From an uncultured Oscillospiraceae bacterium (GTDB taxonomy: Bacteria; Bacillota; Clostridia; Oscillospirales; Acutalibacteraceae), in contig USHL01000118.1 of NCBI GenBank assembly GCA_900554525.1, positions 1-5,131 on the forward strand: a stretch of 5,131 bases of DNA, written 5' to 3'. The position numbers and the translations under genes are program-made. This document shows positions 1-5,131 of this stretch, piece after piece (position 1 is the first letter of the stretch; each line of letters starts with the position of its first letter). The notes under the pieces are model-generated. The model ran no database searches, had not been told where the DNA came from, and was given only the letters and a program-made list of their open reading frames with translations.

Positions 1-675
1 GTCTTCAAAGCAACAATGGTCAGGCTTTTTTCCGGTTAAAGTATAAAACCAAATCACAGCTGCTGCATATCTGCCGTAATCAAAAGATAAATGATATCCG
101 TCTCGGTTAAGCGAAACCCCTCCGCGCCTGTAATCAAATTCCGGAACAGCATTTCTGATTTTTTGAATAAAAGCACCTGCCGGGATTATTTTGGCTCCGA
201 TAAGCTTTGCGGCAGTCTCCGCTGCATCTTCAATGCGGCGGAACATTTCTTGCTGATCGTTATTGTATAGCGTAAAGCAAGTATGCTGTGAATCCGTTTC
301 ATATGCCCATGTTTTGTGAAAATAAAGCTCTGCGTTCGGCTGTTCTTCCCTGACAATATCCGCAATATGGGTAATATACGGAAAATAACTTTGAGGCCTG
401 CCGCTGTGTCCGCTGAATTGCTGCAAAGTCACGGCATCATAGGTGTCCTTGCGCAATGCTTCAATAACCGAAACTTTGCCTTCGCTTGCTCCGCCGTTGC
501 GTTCGAAATCATAGTCACTCCTGTTTTCAAGAATATTGTTCCAATGACGCTCAAGCGAGCATCCCCCGATATATAAATTGACGCATTCGAGTTCAATGCT
601 ATTTTGCTCAGCCAGCTTATGCAGCCACTTTTGGGCATCCTGCGAAAAGCTGTTGCCAATCGATAGTACTTTCAT
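1..675 (-). CDS. DUF4886 domain protein, SGNH-hydrolase-like (3' end cut by window edge)
   Basis: Reading from ATG at 675 gives 225 residues with no stop before the window edge, so only a short C-terminal tail is missing if it has the usual length of about 250. The protein opens MKVLSIGNSFSQDA, and I recognise the DUF4886 pattern: GNSFS (7-11), GGCSLERHWNN (37-47), LQQFSGHSG (84-92), a P-A-x-L-Y-F-H-K-T-W-A-Y-E stretch (113-126) and DGYHLS (192-197). These map onto SGNH blocks: Ser9 as probable nucleophile, Gly37/38 and Gln85/86 as oxyanion-hole candidates, and Asp192/His195 as the DxxH block. That catalytic assignment is inference from the fold. An esterase or deacetylase acting on a decorated sugar is plausible, but the substrate is unknown. 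No signal peptide or membrane helix is visible, so it is probably cytoplasmic. It starts 11 bases after the oxidoreductase stop, with AGGGAG 7 bases before the ATG, so the two genes are almost certainly co-transcribed and coupled. Confidence 0.85.
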   Translation of the reverse strand, partial: MKVLSIGNSFSQDAQKWLHKLAEQNSIELECVNLYIGGCSLERHWNNILENRSDYDFERNGGASEGKVSVIEALRKDTYDAVTLQQFSGHSGRPQSYFPYITHIADIVREEQPNAELYFHKTWAYETDSQHTCFTLYNNDQQEMFRRIEDAAETAAKLIGAKIIPAGAFIQKIRNAVPEFDYRRGGVSLNRDGYHLSFDYGRYAAAVIWFYTLTGKKPDHCCFED

Positions 676-682
676 TTAATCA

Positions 683-688
683 CTCCCT
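683..688 (-). promoter_or_regulatory. Ribosome binding site of the DUF4886 gene
   Basis: Minus-strand AGGGAG lies 7 bases before the ATG at 675-673. It overlaps the TAG stop of the upstream oxidoreductase (689-687), which is typical of translational coupling. It supports this ATG over downstream candidates and explains why no separate promoter is needed. Confidence 0.75.
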
Positions 689-2426
689 ATTTAAAATCAA
701 ATGAAAAAATGTGCGCTTTTTCGGAGCCTGTAGTAGAAATAACACGCAGAGTAAGGCTTTTCAGGCTGCGTTCGACCGGGATTCTCAAAAGCCGCTGATA
801 ATTTCCCGATTTGCGGAAAACAACCTCGCCGTCGGCCAGCAGTTCAAAACAGTCAACCATCGTCGTCGGAAATGTGAAAGGCTCCATACCGAACGGCCGG
901 TTGCATATCATAGGCTTTCCGTGTGCGGAATCAATACCGCCGTTTATCGTTTTCCGGTTAAGGTCACTGTCGAAAACAATACGAGCCTCTTTAACAAATT
1001 CAGATTTTTTAAGCGTATATGTAATCTCACTGCCAAGCTCTACGGTACAGCCGTTATCTCCTTCCTCATCTGTGGGTCGGTCGCGTCCGTTCCGGAGATT
1101 TTCAGCATCGGGAGCGCCGGCGGTCAATTCGGCGTTTTTGCAGATGTCAGATATTCTGCGGGATTTTCCGGGCAGCCAGCAGTCGTTTTCCATAAGCCGC
1201 TGCTGAAGCTCATCAATATGCTGACATATACCGCGCGGATCTGTAGAATATTCAAGAGCCATCGCTGCCGCAGTTCCTGCCGCCTGACCGAGCATAGCAC
1301 AAGTAGCCATTACCCTTGATGCCGCCATTGCGGCATGCGTCACGCTGATATTTCTTCCTGCAAACATTAAATTTTTTACATTGACTGAATAAATGCAGCG
1401 ATAAGGTATGCCGAACGGCGACGGACAGTCGTAATATTTAGTGGGTGCACCGTTATGCTCAAATCCTGCCGGCGGATGATCGTCTATTTTCCAGCCTCCG
1501 TAAGCAATAATATCGTCGAATTTTCCGCCGGCAACCACCTCGTTTTGATTGAGTATATGGTCACCGACATAACGCCGGCTTTCTCTTTTTCCCGGCAGGA
1601 AGCCCGCAAAATCAAGCTCCCAGTTTTCAGCGTCATGCCCGCCTTGGTTTTTTATGTGATCCCATACGCCGAATTCCAGCTTTACAAGCTCGTCGCGTAT
1701 TTCTTCATTATCTTTAATACAGTCCTGTTCGCCGCCGAGCTCCATCCACCAATAATTGTTGCCGAGCAAATCGGGACGGTGATTACGCCCTTTAAGCATT
1801 GAATCGGTCGGGAGGCTGCGTGCCCAATCAGGCGGTATATATTTGACCGGTCGGTCGCTCTCCCGCGCCTGTATGAGGCAGGAGCTGGCCATAGTTTTAC
1901 GGTCGGAAATTACGGGCGCCGCTTCCTCACCGAATTCAGCCTTTGCTTCCCTGCCGAAACGATATTCAGCACCGGTAAACTCTGCTAAAATACTGTCACC
2001 TGAGCAGTCAATAAAAATATCTGCGGTTATTTTGAAACGTTTATATGTAGTAAGCTGCCATGCTTCTACCGAAACTATACTGTCATCTTTTGTTTCAGCA
2101 CCGATAACCGTGCAGTTAAGATGGCTGGTCAGGTTCTGCTGATTTTTGATAAGCCCGTACAGTACTGAATCCCATATAGAAAAATTGCGCATTGGATTTC
2201 GGTGCATATTTTCAAGAACCAGCTCCTCAAATATGCCGGTTTCCCTTCGGTTTAAACCATGCGCGCCGAGCGGCCACATCCTTATTTCCGAGGAACAGTT
2301 TCCCCCGAATACAGGACGGTCATGTATCAGCACGACCTTAGCGCCGCTGCGGGCGGCGGAAACGGCGGCGCACATTCCCGCTAATCCCCCGCCGATAACG
2401 CATATGTCATAATTTTGAATCTCCAC
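687..2426 (-). CDS. FAD-dependent oxidoreductase (FAD_oxidored family) with C-terminal beta-rich domain
   Basis: A complete 579-residue flavoprotein. The N-terminus DICVIGGGLAGMCAA (7-21) is a Rossmann dinucleotide-binding motif, GxGxxG at 12-17. It is followed by VLIHDRPVFGGN (32-43) and SSEIRM (45-50), DCSGDSILAEFTGAEYRFGR (140-159), PGKRESRRYVGDH (278-290), and a C-terminal FAD-closing segment with AGRNIS (356-361) and an Ala/Met/Gly-rich helix (365-388). This order is that of the FAD_oxidored family (PF12831-type), whose substrates are mostly undefined and whose genes often sit in carbohydrate-catabolism clusters. Residues about 445-579 (from NGRDRP, through the FDSDLNRK motif at 485-492, to the end) form a separate beta-rich domain that resembles a galactose-binding-like jelly roll; this is inference. 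No signal peptide or membrane span is seen, so it is likely cytoplasmic. The start is GTG: an in-frame TGA at 2444-2442 excludes any longer reading, and AAAAGGG precedes it. It is the first gene of a two-gene operon with the DUF4886 protein. The reaction it catalyses is unknown. Confidence 0.88.
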   Translation of the reverse strand: MEIQNYDICVIGGGLAGMCAAVSAARSGAKVVLIHDRPVFGGNCSSEIRMWPLGAHGLNRRETGIFEELVLENMHRNPMRNFSIWDSVLYGLIKNQQNLTSHLNCTVIGAETKDDSIVSVEAWQLTTYKRFKITADIFIDCSGDSILAEFTGAEYRFGREAKAEFGEEAAPVISDRKTMASSCLIQARESDRPVKYIPPDWARSLPTDSMLKGRNHRPDLLGNNYWWMELGGEQDCIKDNEEIRDELVKLEFGVWDHIKNQGGHDAENWELDFAGFLPGKRESRRYVGDHILNQNEVVAGGKFDDIIAYGGWKIDDHPPAGFEHNGAPTKYYDCPSPFGIPYRCIYSVNVKNLMFAGRNISVTHAAMAASRVMATCAMLGQAAGTAAAMALEYSTDPRGICQHIDELQQRLMENDCWLPGKSRRISDICKNAELTAGAPDAENLRNGRDRPTDEEGDNGCTVELGSEITYTLKKSEFVKEARIVFDSDLNRKTINGGIDSAHGKPMICNRPFGMEPFTFPTTMVDCFELLADGEVVFRKSGNYQRLLRIPVERSLKSLTLRVISTTGSEKAHIFSFDFK

Positions 2427-2435
2427 GACATTCAG

Positions 2436-2442
2436 CCCTTTT
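2436..2442 (-). promoter_or_regulatory. Ribosome binding site deciding the GTG start of the oxidoreductase
   Basis: Minus-strand AAAAGGG lies 9 bases before the GTG at 2426-2424. An ATG at 2431-2429 is nearer to the site but is out of frame with the flavoprotein. The next in-frame ATG is codon 18, inside the FAD-binding fold, so GTG is the only sensible start. The core is weaker than in the neighbouring genes, which together with GTG suggests modest translation. Confidence 0.65.
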
Positions 2443-2466
2443 CAGAAGATATGTTATTTAACGATA

Positions 2467-2495
2467 ATTATATCATTGTTTTTGGACATATGCAA
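2467..2495 (-). promoter_or_regulatory. Promoter of the oxidoreductase/DUF4886 operon (extended -10)
   Basis: On the minus strand a perfect TATAAT (2472-2467) is preceded by TGA, giving an extended -10 element (TGnTATAAT). A weak -35, TTGCAT (2495-2490), sits exactly 17 bases upstream. The expected transcription start is near 2460, giving a leader of roughly 35 bases. The -35 lies directly against the terminator of the preceding operon, so this pair of genes is transcribed independently of the ABC cassette. I see no clear operator, although catabolic genes like these are usually controlled. Confidence 0.75.
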
Positions 2496-2496
2496 T

Positions 2497-2523
2497 AAAA
2501 AAATCCCTTAAAGGGATTTTTTT
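2497..2523 (-). terminator. Intrinsic terminator after the ABC permease operon
   Basis: An 11-bp perfect stem (2497-2507 with 2513-2523) with a 5-base loop. On the minus strand it reads A7-TCCC, TTTAA, GGGA-T7, beginning 2 bases after the permease stop codon. The run of seven T closes the structure. Because the A-run and T-run are symmetrical it could also stop transcription on the plus strand, but no plus-strand gene needs it. Confidence 0.88.
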
Positions 2524-2525
2524 AT

Positions 2526-3320
2526 TTATTCAAGATTAAGCCTTTTGGAAAGAAAATGCCGTGTTATTAAGAAGTAAGCTGCTGACAGCGCAAGTTCCAG
2601 CAGCATTATTCCGCCAAAAAACATCTGTACATTTCCAAGAGGGATTCCCGAGCTTTCAAATAAGCCGGAATTGATTGCTGCGAACGGTATAAGTACTACA
2701 ATTGATAAAACCTGTACCGCCGAATAAATACATATATAAGCCACAACCGAAGCCGCGATTTTATTTTTAAACTGCTGACCTATCGCCATAGCGGCATAAA
2801 ACATAAGAATAGACTGAACAAGCGAAAGCAGGAGCATCAGTAAAAATTGCGCCGCAAACCCGATTATTTGTGCCGCAGAGTAATAATCCAATGCTTTATT
2901 AAAAAGTTCAAACAGACCTTTAATAAATTCTTTGCCGGCACCTGTGCCGGTTAAAAGTATTGCCAAAGAAGCAATAAACATAATAAAGTTTATTGCCGTT
3001 ACCACAGCGCCGCAGATCAGCTTGCAAACAATATGCTGTGTCGCGGAAAACGGCAGCGTAAATGTCAAATACCCCTCGTGGGAGAGAAGATTTTTGTAAA
3101 ATCTCGTAACCACTATGACCATTCCGACAACAAAAACTGCAATTATGGAAAAAATATAAATTGTTGCTGTCAAGCCCTTGAATATCGAAAAAACCATATT
3201 GGAAGATTCAATCAGTGAACTGAGCCGGCTGAGCAAAGCGAATCCCAAAAGAGCCGCATATACCGGCAGAATATTTCTGAAAAGCGAATAAAACTCGTGT
3301 TTATATAATTTTTTCAGCAT
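2526..3320 (-). CDS. ABC transporter permease, six membrane helices
   Basis: A complete 264-residue integral membrane protein. Hydrophobic segments are visible at about 16-36, 50-72, 100-124, 150-175, 187-215 and 234-252, giving six helices as expected for an ABC-2-type permease. A short amphipathic N-terminus (MLKKLYKHEFYSLFRN) and the cytoplasmic motif RFYKNLLSHEGYLTFTLP (73-90) after helix 2 are features I know from clostridial permeases paired with YtrB-like ATPases; that loop is a likely contact with the ATPase. No large extracellular domain and no substrate-binding protein are present, so an exporter or envelope-stress module is more likely than an importer. The ATG overlaps the end of the ATPase gene by 7 bases and has GGGAGGT 6 bases upstream, so the two subunits are made together. 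The transported substrate is unknown. This is the last gene of the operon, followed at once by a terminator. Confidence 0.87.
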   Translation of the reverse strand: MLKKLYKHEFYSLFRNILPVYAALLGFALLSRLSSLIESSNMVFSIFKGLTATIYIFSIIAVFVVGMVIVVTRFYKNLLSHEGYLTFTLPFSATQHIVCKLICGAVVTAINFIMFIASLAILLTGTGAGKEFIKGLFELFNKALDYYSAAQIIGFAAQFLLMLLLSLVQSILMFYAAMAIGQQFKNKIAASVVAYICIYSAVQVLSIVVLIPFAAINSGLFESSGIPLGNVQMFFGGIMLLELALSAAYFLITRHFLSKRLNLE

Positions 3321-4012
3321 TTAAATACCTCCCGGAATAGCTGATCTACGCTTTTACCCTCACGCTGGCGAATATTATCAACCGTATCACAGAGAACAAC
3401 CTCGCCGCAGCTGATAAACACAACATCGCTGAGTATCTGCTCAACGTCGGCTATGAGATGAGTAGAAATTATTATGGTAGCATTTTCATCGTAATTACTG
3501 AGTATAGTTCTGAGAATGTAATCTCTTGTAGCGGGGTCGACACCGGCTATCGGCTCATCAAGCATATATAGCTTTGCTCTGCGGCTCATCACCAAAATAA
3601 GCGCTACTTTTTCCTGTGTTCCCTTTGAAAGCGTTTTAATCTTTAAAGAACGGTTAATGCCGAGATTCTCAAGCATTTTATCCGCGCGTTCTCTGCTGAA
3701 GTCAGCATAAAAGTCCGCGAAATAATTTATCATCTGCTCAACCGTCATCCACTGTGACAAAAAGTTATGATCCGGAAGATACGAAACTATTTTCTTAGTA
3801 TCCACTCCGACAGGCAAACCGTCTATAAGTATATCACCCATAGTCGGAGTCAGCAAACCGTTAGCCAGCTTGATAAGCGTGGTTTTTCCGCTGCCGTTAG
3901 GGCCTAAAAGCCCTACAATTTTTCCTTTGCCGATTTCAAGACTTACGCCGCTCAGCGCAATGGCGTTTTTATAAATCTTTGAAAGACTTCGGCATTCCAG
4001 AATTTTTTCCAT
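3314..4012 (-). CDS. ABC transporter ATP-binding protein, YtrB-like
   Basis: A complete 232-residue ATPase, a normal length for a stand-alone nucleotide-binding subunit. Walker A is GPNGSGKT (37-44). Walker B with the catalytic glutamate is LYMLDEP (148-154, Asp152 and Glu153). The D-loop is AGVD (156-159) and the H-loop histidine is His185 in ISTHL. Two motifs depart from textbook form: the Q-loop region reads SYLPDHNF (77-84), with Asp81 where Gln is usual, and the signature reads LSKGTQEK (128-135) instead of LSGGQ. Both are, from memory, normal for the GntR-linked YtrB/EcsA-like clostridial subfamily, so the protein is probably active. It should energise the permease encoded directly downstream on the inner face of the membrane. 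It starts 12 bases after the repressor stop, with AAAGGGG 7 bases before the ATG. Repression by the upstream GntR protein is the expected control. Confidence 0.92.
   Translation of the reverse strand: MEKILECRSLSKIYKNAIALSGVSLEIGKGKIVGLLGPNGSGKTTLIKLANGLLTPTMGDILIDGLPVGVDTKKIVSYLPDHNFLSQWMTVEQMINYFADFYADFSRERADKMLENLGINRSLKIKTLSKGTQEKVALILVMSRRAKLYMLDEPIAGVDPATRDYILRTILSNYDENATIIISTHLIADVEQILSDVVFISCGEVVLCDTVDNIRQREGKSVDQLFREVFKC
3327..3333 (-). promoter_or_regulatory. Ribosome binding site of the ABC permease
   Basis: Minus-strand GGGAGGT lies 6 bases before the permease ATG (3320-3318), within the last codons of the ATPase gene. It is close to ideal and fixes the permease start at the overlapping ATG. 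Confidence 0.8.
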
Positions 4013-4019
4013 AATTTTA

Positions 4020-4026
4020 CCCCTTT
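4020..4026 (-). promoter_or_regulatory. Ribosome binding site of the ABC ATPase
   Basis: Minus-strand AAAGGGG lies 7 bases before the ATPase ATG (4012-4010). It overlaps the TAA stop of the repressor gene (4027-4025), so ribosomes ending the repressor can restart here. Confidence 0.75.
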
Positions 4027-4387
4027 ACATATCAAGTGTTTGCTTTACTGCCTTCAATATTTCTTCGTCGGTCAGGCCAAGCTTTTTAAGCGAAACGGTA
4101 AATTCCTTCACTTTATCCGAGACGTATCCGTTTCGGATACTGTCGATTATACCGGTATCCTCTACCACATAACGACCGTCGCCGCGTCTGGTATAAATTA
4201 TACCGGTGTTTTCTATTTCGGTAAGCGCTCTTTGCATAGTATTCGGATTAACTCCGGCCGAAACCGCAAAATCCCGTACGGTATCAAGCTTTTCCCCCGG
4301 CTTATATCTGCCGCTTATGATTTCTAAAATGATTATATCGACAAGCTGTTGGAAAATCGGCCGATCGCCCGTAAAGTTCCAGGCCAT
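4025..4387 (-). CDS. GntR-family transcriptional regulator, YtrA-type
   Basis: A complete 120-residue regulator. Residues about 10-76 form the GntR winged helix-turn-helix: PIFQQLVDII (10-19), SGRYKPGEKLDTVRDFA (25-41), the recognition helix region GVNPNTMQRALTEIE (45-59), and the wing GIIYTRRGDGRYV (62-74). The remaining tail of about 40 residues (81-120) is only a pair of helices, too short for a FadR, HutC or MocR effector domain. This places it in the YtrA subfamily, whose members typically repress their own ABC transporter operon. The architecture here fits: it is first in the operon, followed by the ATPase and permease, and a palindrome covers its promoter. The ATG is preceded by GGAGGTGA, an excellent ribosome binding site. 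The inducing signal is unknown; cell-wall-active compounds are reported for some relatives, but nothing here proves that. Confidence 0.92.
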   Translation of the reverse strand: MAWNFTGDRPIFQQLVDIIILEIISGRYKPGEKLDTVRDFAVSAGVNPNTMQRALTEIENTGIIYTRRGDGRYVVEDTGIIDSIRNGYVSDKVKEFTVSLKKLGLTDEEILKAVKQTLDM

Positions 4388-4391
4388 TCAA

Positions 4392-4399
4392 TCACCTCC
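4392..4399 (-). promoter_or_regulatory. Ribosome binding site of the GntR regulator
   Basis: Minus-strand GGAGGTGA matches the 16S rRNA tail over eight bases and lies just before the ATG at 4387-4385 (7 bases from the GGAGG core). It begins two bases downstream of the operator palindrome. Confidence 0.8.
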
Positions 4400-4400
4400 G

Positions 4401-4432
4401 TATTATTGTGTTAATTAACTAATACAATAATA
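4401..4432 (-). promoter_or_regulatory. Probable GntR/YtrA operator (32-bp imperfect palindrome)
   Basis: The minus strand reads TATTATTGT at 4432-4424, a TTAA centre (4418-4415), and ACAATAATA at 4409-4401. In total 14 of 16 base pairs are symmetrical; the two mismatches lie inside each half. It covers the whole -10 hexamer and the expected transcription start of the regulator gene, so a bound dimer would block initiation. Long AT-rich dyads over the promoter are usual for self-repressing GntR proteins. Binding by this particular regulator is inferred from position. Confidence 0.75.
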
Positions 4433-4455
4433 AACCGATATTTCTGTTTTGTCAA
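4427..4455 (-). promoter_or_regulatory. Promoter of the GntR/ABC operon
   Basis: On the minus strand a perfect -35 TTGACA (4455-4450) is followed after exactly 17 bases by TATTAT (4432-4427), one base off the consensus TATAAT. The transcription start is expected near 4420, inside the palindrome. It is the strongest promoter in the window by consensus match, which suits an operon held off by a repressor. Confidence 0.85.
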
Positions 4456-4472
4456 GTGTTTTTTTACAACAA

Positions 4473-4500
4473 AAAAGCCTGCACATAAGCACAGGCTTTT
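4473..4500 (-). terminator. Intrinsic terminator after ligA
   Basis: A 9-bp stem AAAAGCCTG/CAGGCTTTT (4473-4481 with 4492-4500) encloses a 10-base loop. On the minus strand it is followed by a T-run (TTTTTTGTTG) and starts 4 bases after the ligA stop. It separates ligA from the GntR/ABC operon, whose -35 lies only about 18 bases further on. Confidence 0.87.
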
Positions 4501-4504
4501 GAAA

Positions 4505-5131
4505 TTATTTGATCATCTGATTAAATTCAGCTTCATTAATCACTTTTACACCAAGCGAATTTGCTTTATCGAGCTTGCTGCCTGCCTCATCTCCGGCAAG
4601 AACATAATCGGTCTTTTTGGAAACTGAAGAAGAGGTTTTTCCTCCGAAGCTTTCAATAATTTCAGACGCTTCCGCACGGGAGTAATTCGGAAGGGTTCCC
4701 GTCAGCACAAAAGTCATACCCGCAAAACGGTTATCCTTTAACTCCTTAAGTGACTTCATATTTACTCCGCAGGAACGGAGCCTTTCGATCATTGCTTGGC
4801 TTTCTTGCAGTGCAAAAAACTCATATGCCGCCTTTGCCAGCACTGCTCCGAAGCCGTCAATAGCCTCCAAATCTTCAGGTGAAGCCGCCATTATCGCGTC
4901 TATATTTCCGAAATGCTCCGCAAGCAGGCTTGCCGCCTTACTGCCGATATGTCTAATTCCGAACGCAAATATCAGACGCGATAAATCATTCTGCTTAGAA
5001 GCCTCAATAGCTTCTTGCAGGTTATTTATACTCTTTTCTCCGGTGCGCTCCAGCCGAGCCACCTGCTCATAATCAAGCGCATACAGGTCATCTATATTCT
5101 TTATCAGACCGGCTTCAAGGAGCTGCTCCAG
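4505..5131 (-). CDS. ligA: NAD-dependent DNA ligase LigA, C-terminal part (5' end outside window)
   Basis: An open frame runs from the right window edge to TAA at 4507-4505, giving 208 visible residues, roughly the last third of a ligase that is usually about 650-680 long. The visible part opens with the LEQLLEAGLIKNIDDLYAL segment, then GEKSINNLQEAIEASKQNDL, then helix-hairpin-helix repeats (about 54-106, including FGIRHIGSKAASLLAEHFG and IDGFGAVLAKAA). It ends with a BRCT domain (about 134-207, with the hallmark VLTGTL and a Gly-Gly turn). These are the DNA-binding and accessory modules. The catalytic adenylation lysine, OB fold and zinc cysteines would lie upstream and cannot be checked. 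LigA seals nicks in DNA using NAD+ in replication and repair. A GTG at 5062-5060 is an internal valine codon and not a start. The gene ends in its own terminator and shares nothing functional with its neighbours. Confidence 0.96.
   Translation of the reverse strand: MEQLLEAGLIKNIDDLYALDYEQVARLERTGEKSINNLQEAIEASKQNDLSRLIFAFGIRHIGSKAASLLAEHFGNIDAIMAASPEDLEAIDGFGAVLAKAAYEFFALQESQAMIERLRSCGVNMKSLKELKDNRFAGMTFVLTGTLPNYSRAEASEIIESFGGKTSSSVSKKTDYVLAGDEAGSKLDKANSLGVKVINEAEFNQMIK

Noticed and set aside
429..659. Minus-strand open frame of 76 codons overlapping the DUF4886 gene
   Set aside because: It is a shadow in another frame on the same strand. The overlapping frame from 675 gives a recognisable DUF4886 protein with conserved motifs and a ribosome binding site.
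711..2412. Several plus-strand open frames of 88 to 202 codons opposite the oxidoreductase gene
   Set aside because: They lie antisense to a well-conserved flavoprotein, resemble no family I know, and I saw no promoter or ribosome binding site supporting them. They are by-products of the GC-richer codon use of that gene.
2935..2950. GC-rich inverted repeat CCGGCAC/GTGCCGG inside the permease gene
   Set aside because: The loop is only 2 bases, there is no T-run on the minus strand, and it falls within coding sequence for a Thr-Gly-Thr-Gly-Ala-Gly loop. A terminator role is unlikely.
2917..2960. Walker A-like string GTGAGKE in the permease
   Set aside because: It lies in the loop after membrane helix 3, lacks the following Thr/Ser and any Walker B partner, and the real ATPase is the adjacent gene.
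4146..4207. Direct repeat ATTATACCGGT at 4146-4156 and 4197-4207
   Set aside because: Both copies encode Thr-Gly-Ile-Ile in the regulator, so the repeat follows from the protein sequence and is not a separate element.
4040..4418. Plus-strand open frames opposite gntR, one reaching into the promoter region
   Set aside because: They are antisense to the conserved GntR gene and its operator, with no recognisable protein motif.
5060..5062. GTG as a start codon of a short BRCT protein
   Set aside because: The frame stays open to the window edge and the upstream residues match LigA, so this codon is an internal valine of the ligase.

Overview
The window reads as a stretch of chromosome from a Gram-positive bacterium of the Clostridia, most likely a gut-type Oscillospiraceae/Ruminococcaceae relative. 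This rests on strong purine-rich ribosome binding sites (GGAGGTGA, GGGAGGT), moderate GC content, sigma-A-like promoters, hairpin plus T-run terminators, and a GntR(YtrA-type)/ABC ATPase/ABC permease cassette of the kind common in that class. The genus assignment is inference. All five genes lie on the minus strand, so transcription runs from high to low coordinates.

Layout in the direction of transcription: (1) the 3' third of ligA, the NAD-dependent DNA ligase, entering from the right edge and closed by a hairpin terminator (4473-4500). (2) A self-contained regulatory/transport operon. It has a near-consensus promoter (TTGACA, 17 bp, TATTAT) overlapped by a 32-bp imperfect palindrome, then a small GntR/YtrA-type repressor, an ABC ATPase and a six-helix ABC permease. 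The genes are coupled (12-base gap, then a 7-base overlap), and a symmetrical hairpin terminator (2497-2523) ends the unit. (3) A second operon that starts right at the foot of that terminator with an extended -10 promoter. It encodes a GTG-started FAD-dependent oxidoreductase of the FAD_oxidored family and, 11 bases after its stop, a DUF4886 protein of SGNH-hydrolase type that runs off the left edge.

How the genes work together: ligA is housekeeping and unrelated to the rest. The middle operon looks like a classic autoregulated efflux/export or envelope-stress ABC module in which the repressor sits on its own promoter until an unknown signal releases it. The last pair probably forms one catabolic unit, an oxidoreductase plus a putative esterase. 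From what is known of such families this suggests processing of a decorated carbohydrate or a related small molecule, but the substrate cannot be read from the sequence.

There is no gene-free stretch above 300 bases. The two intergenic gaps (2427-2525 and 4388-4504) are fully accounted for by promoters, an operator, ribosome binding sites and terminators. No RNA gene, mobile element, CRISPR array or phage signal was seen. I do not see strong evidence for a wholly new system. The oxidoreductase/DUF4886 pair is the least understood part.
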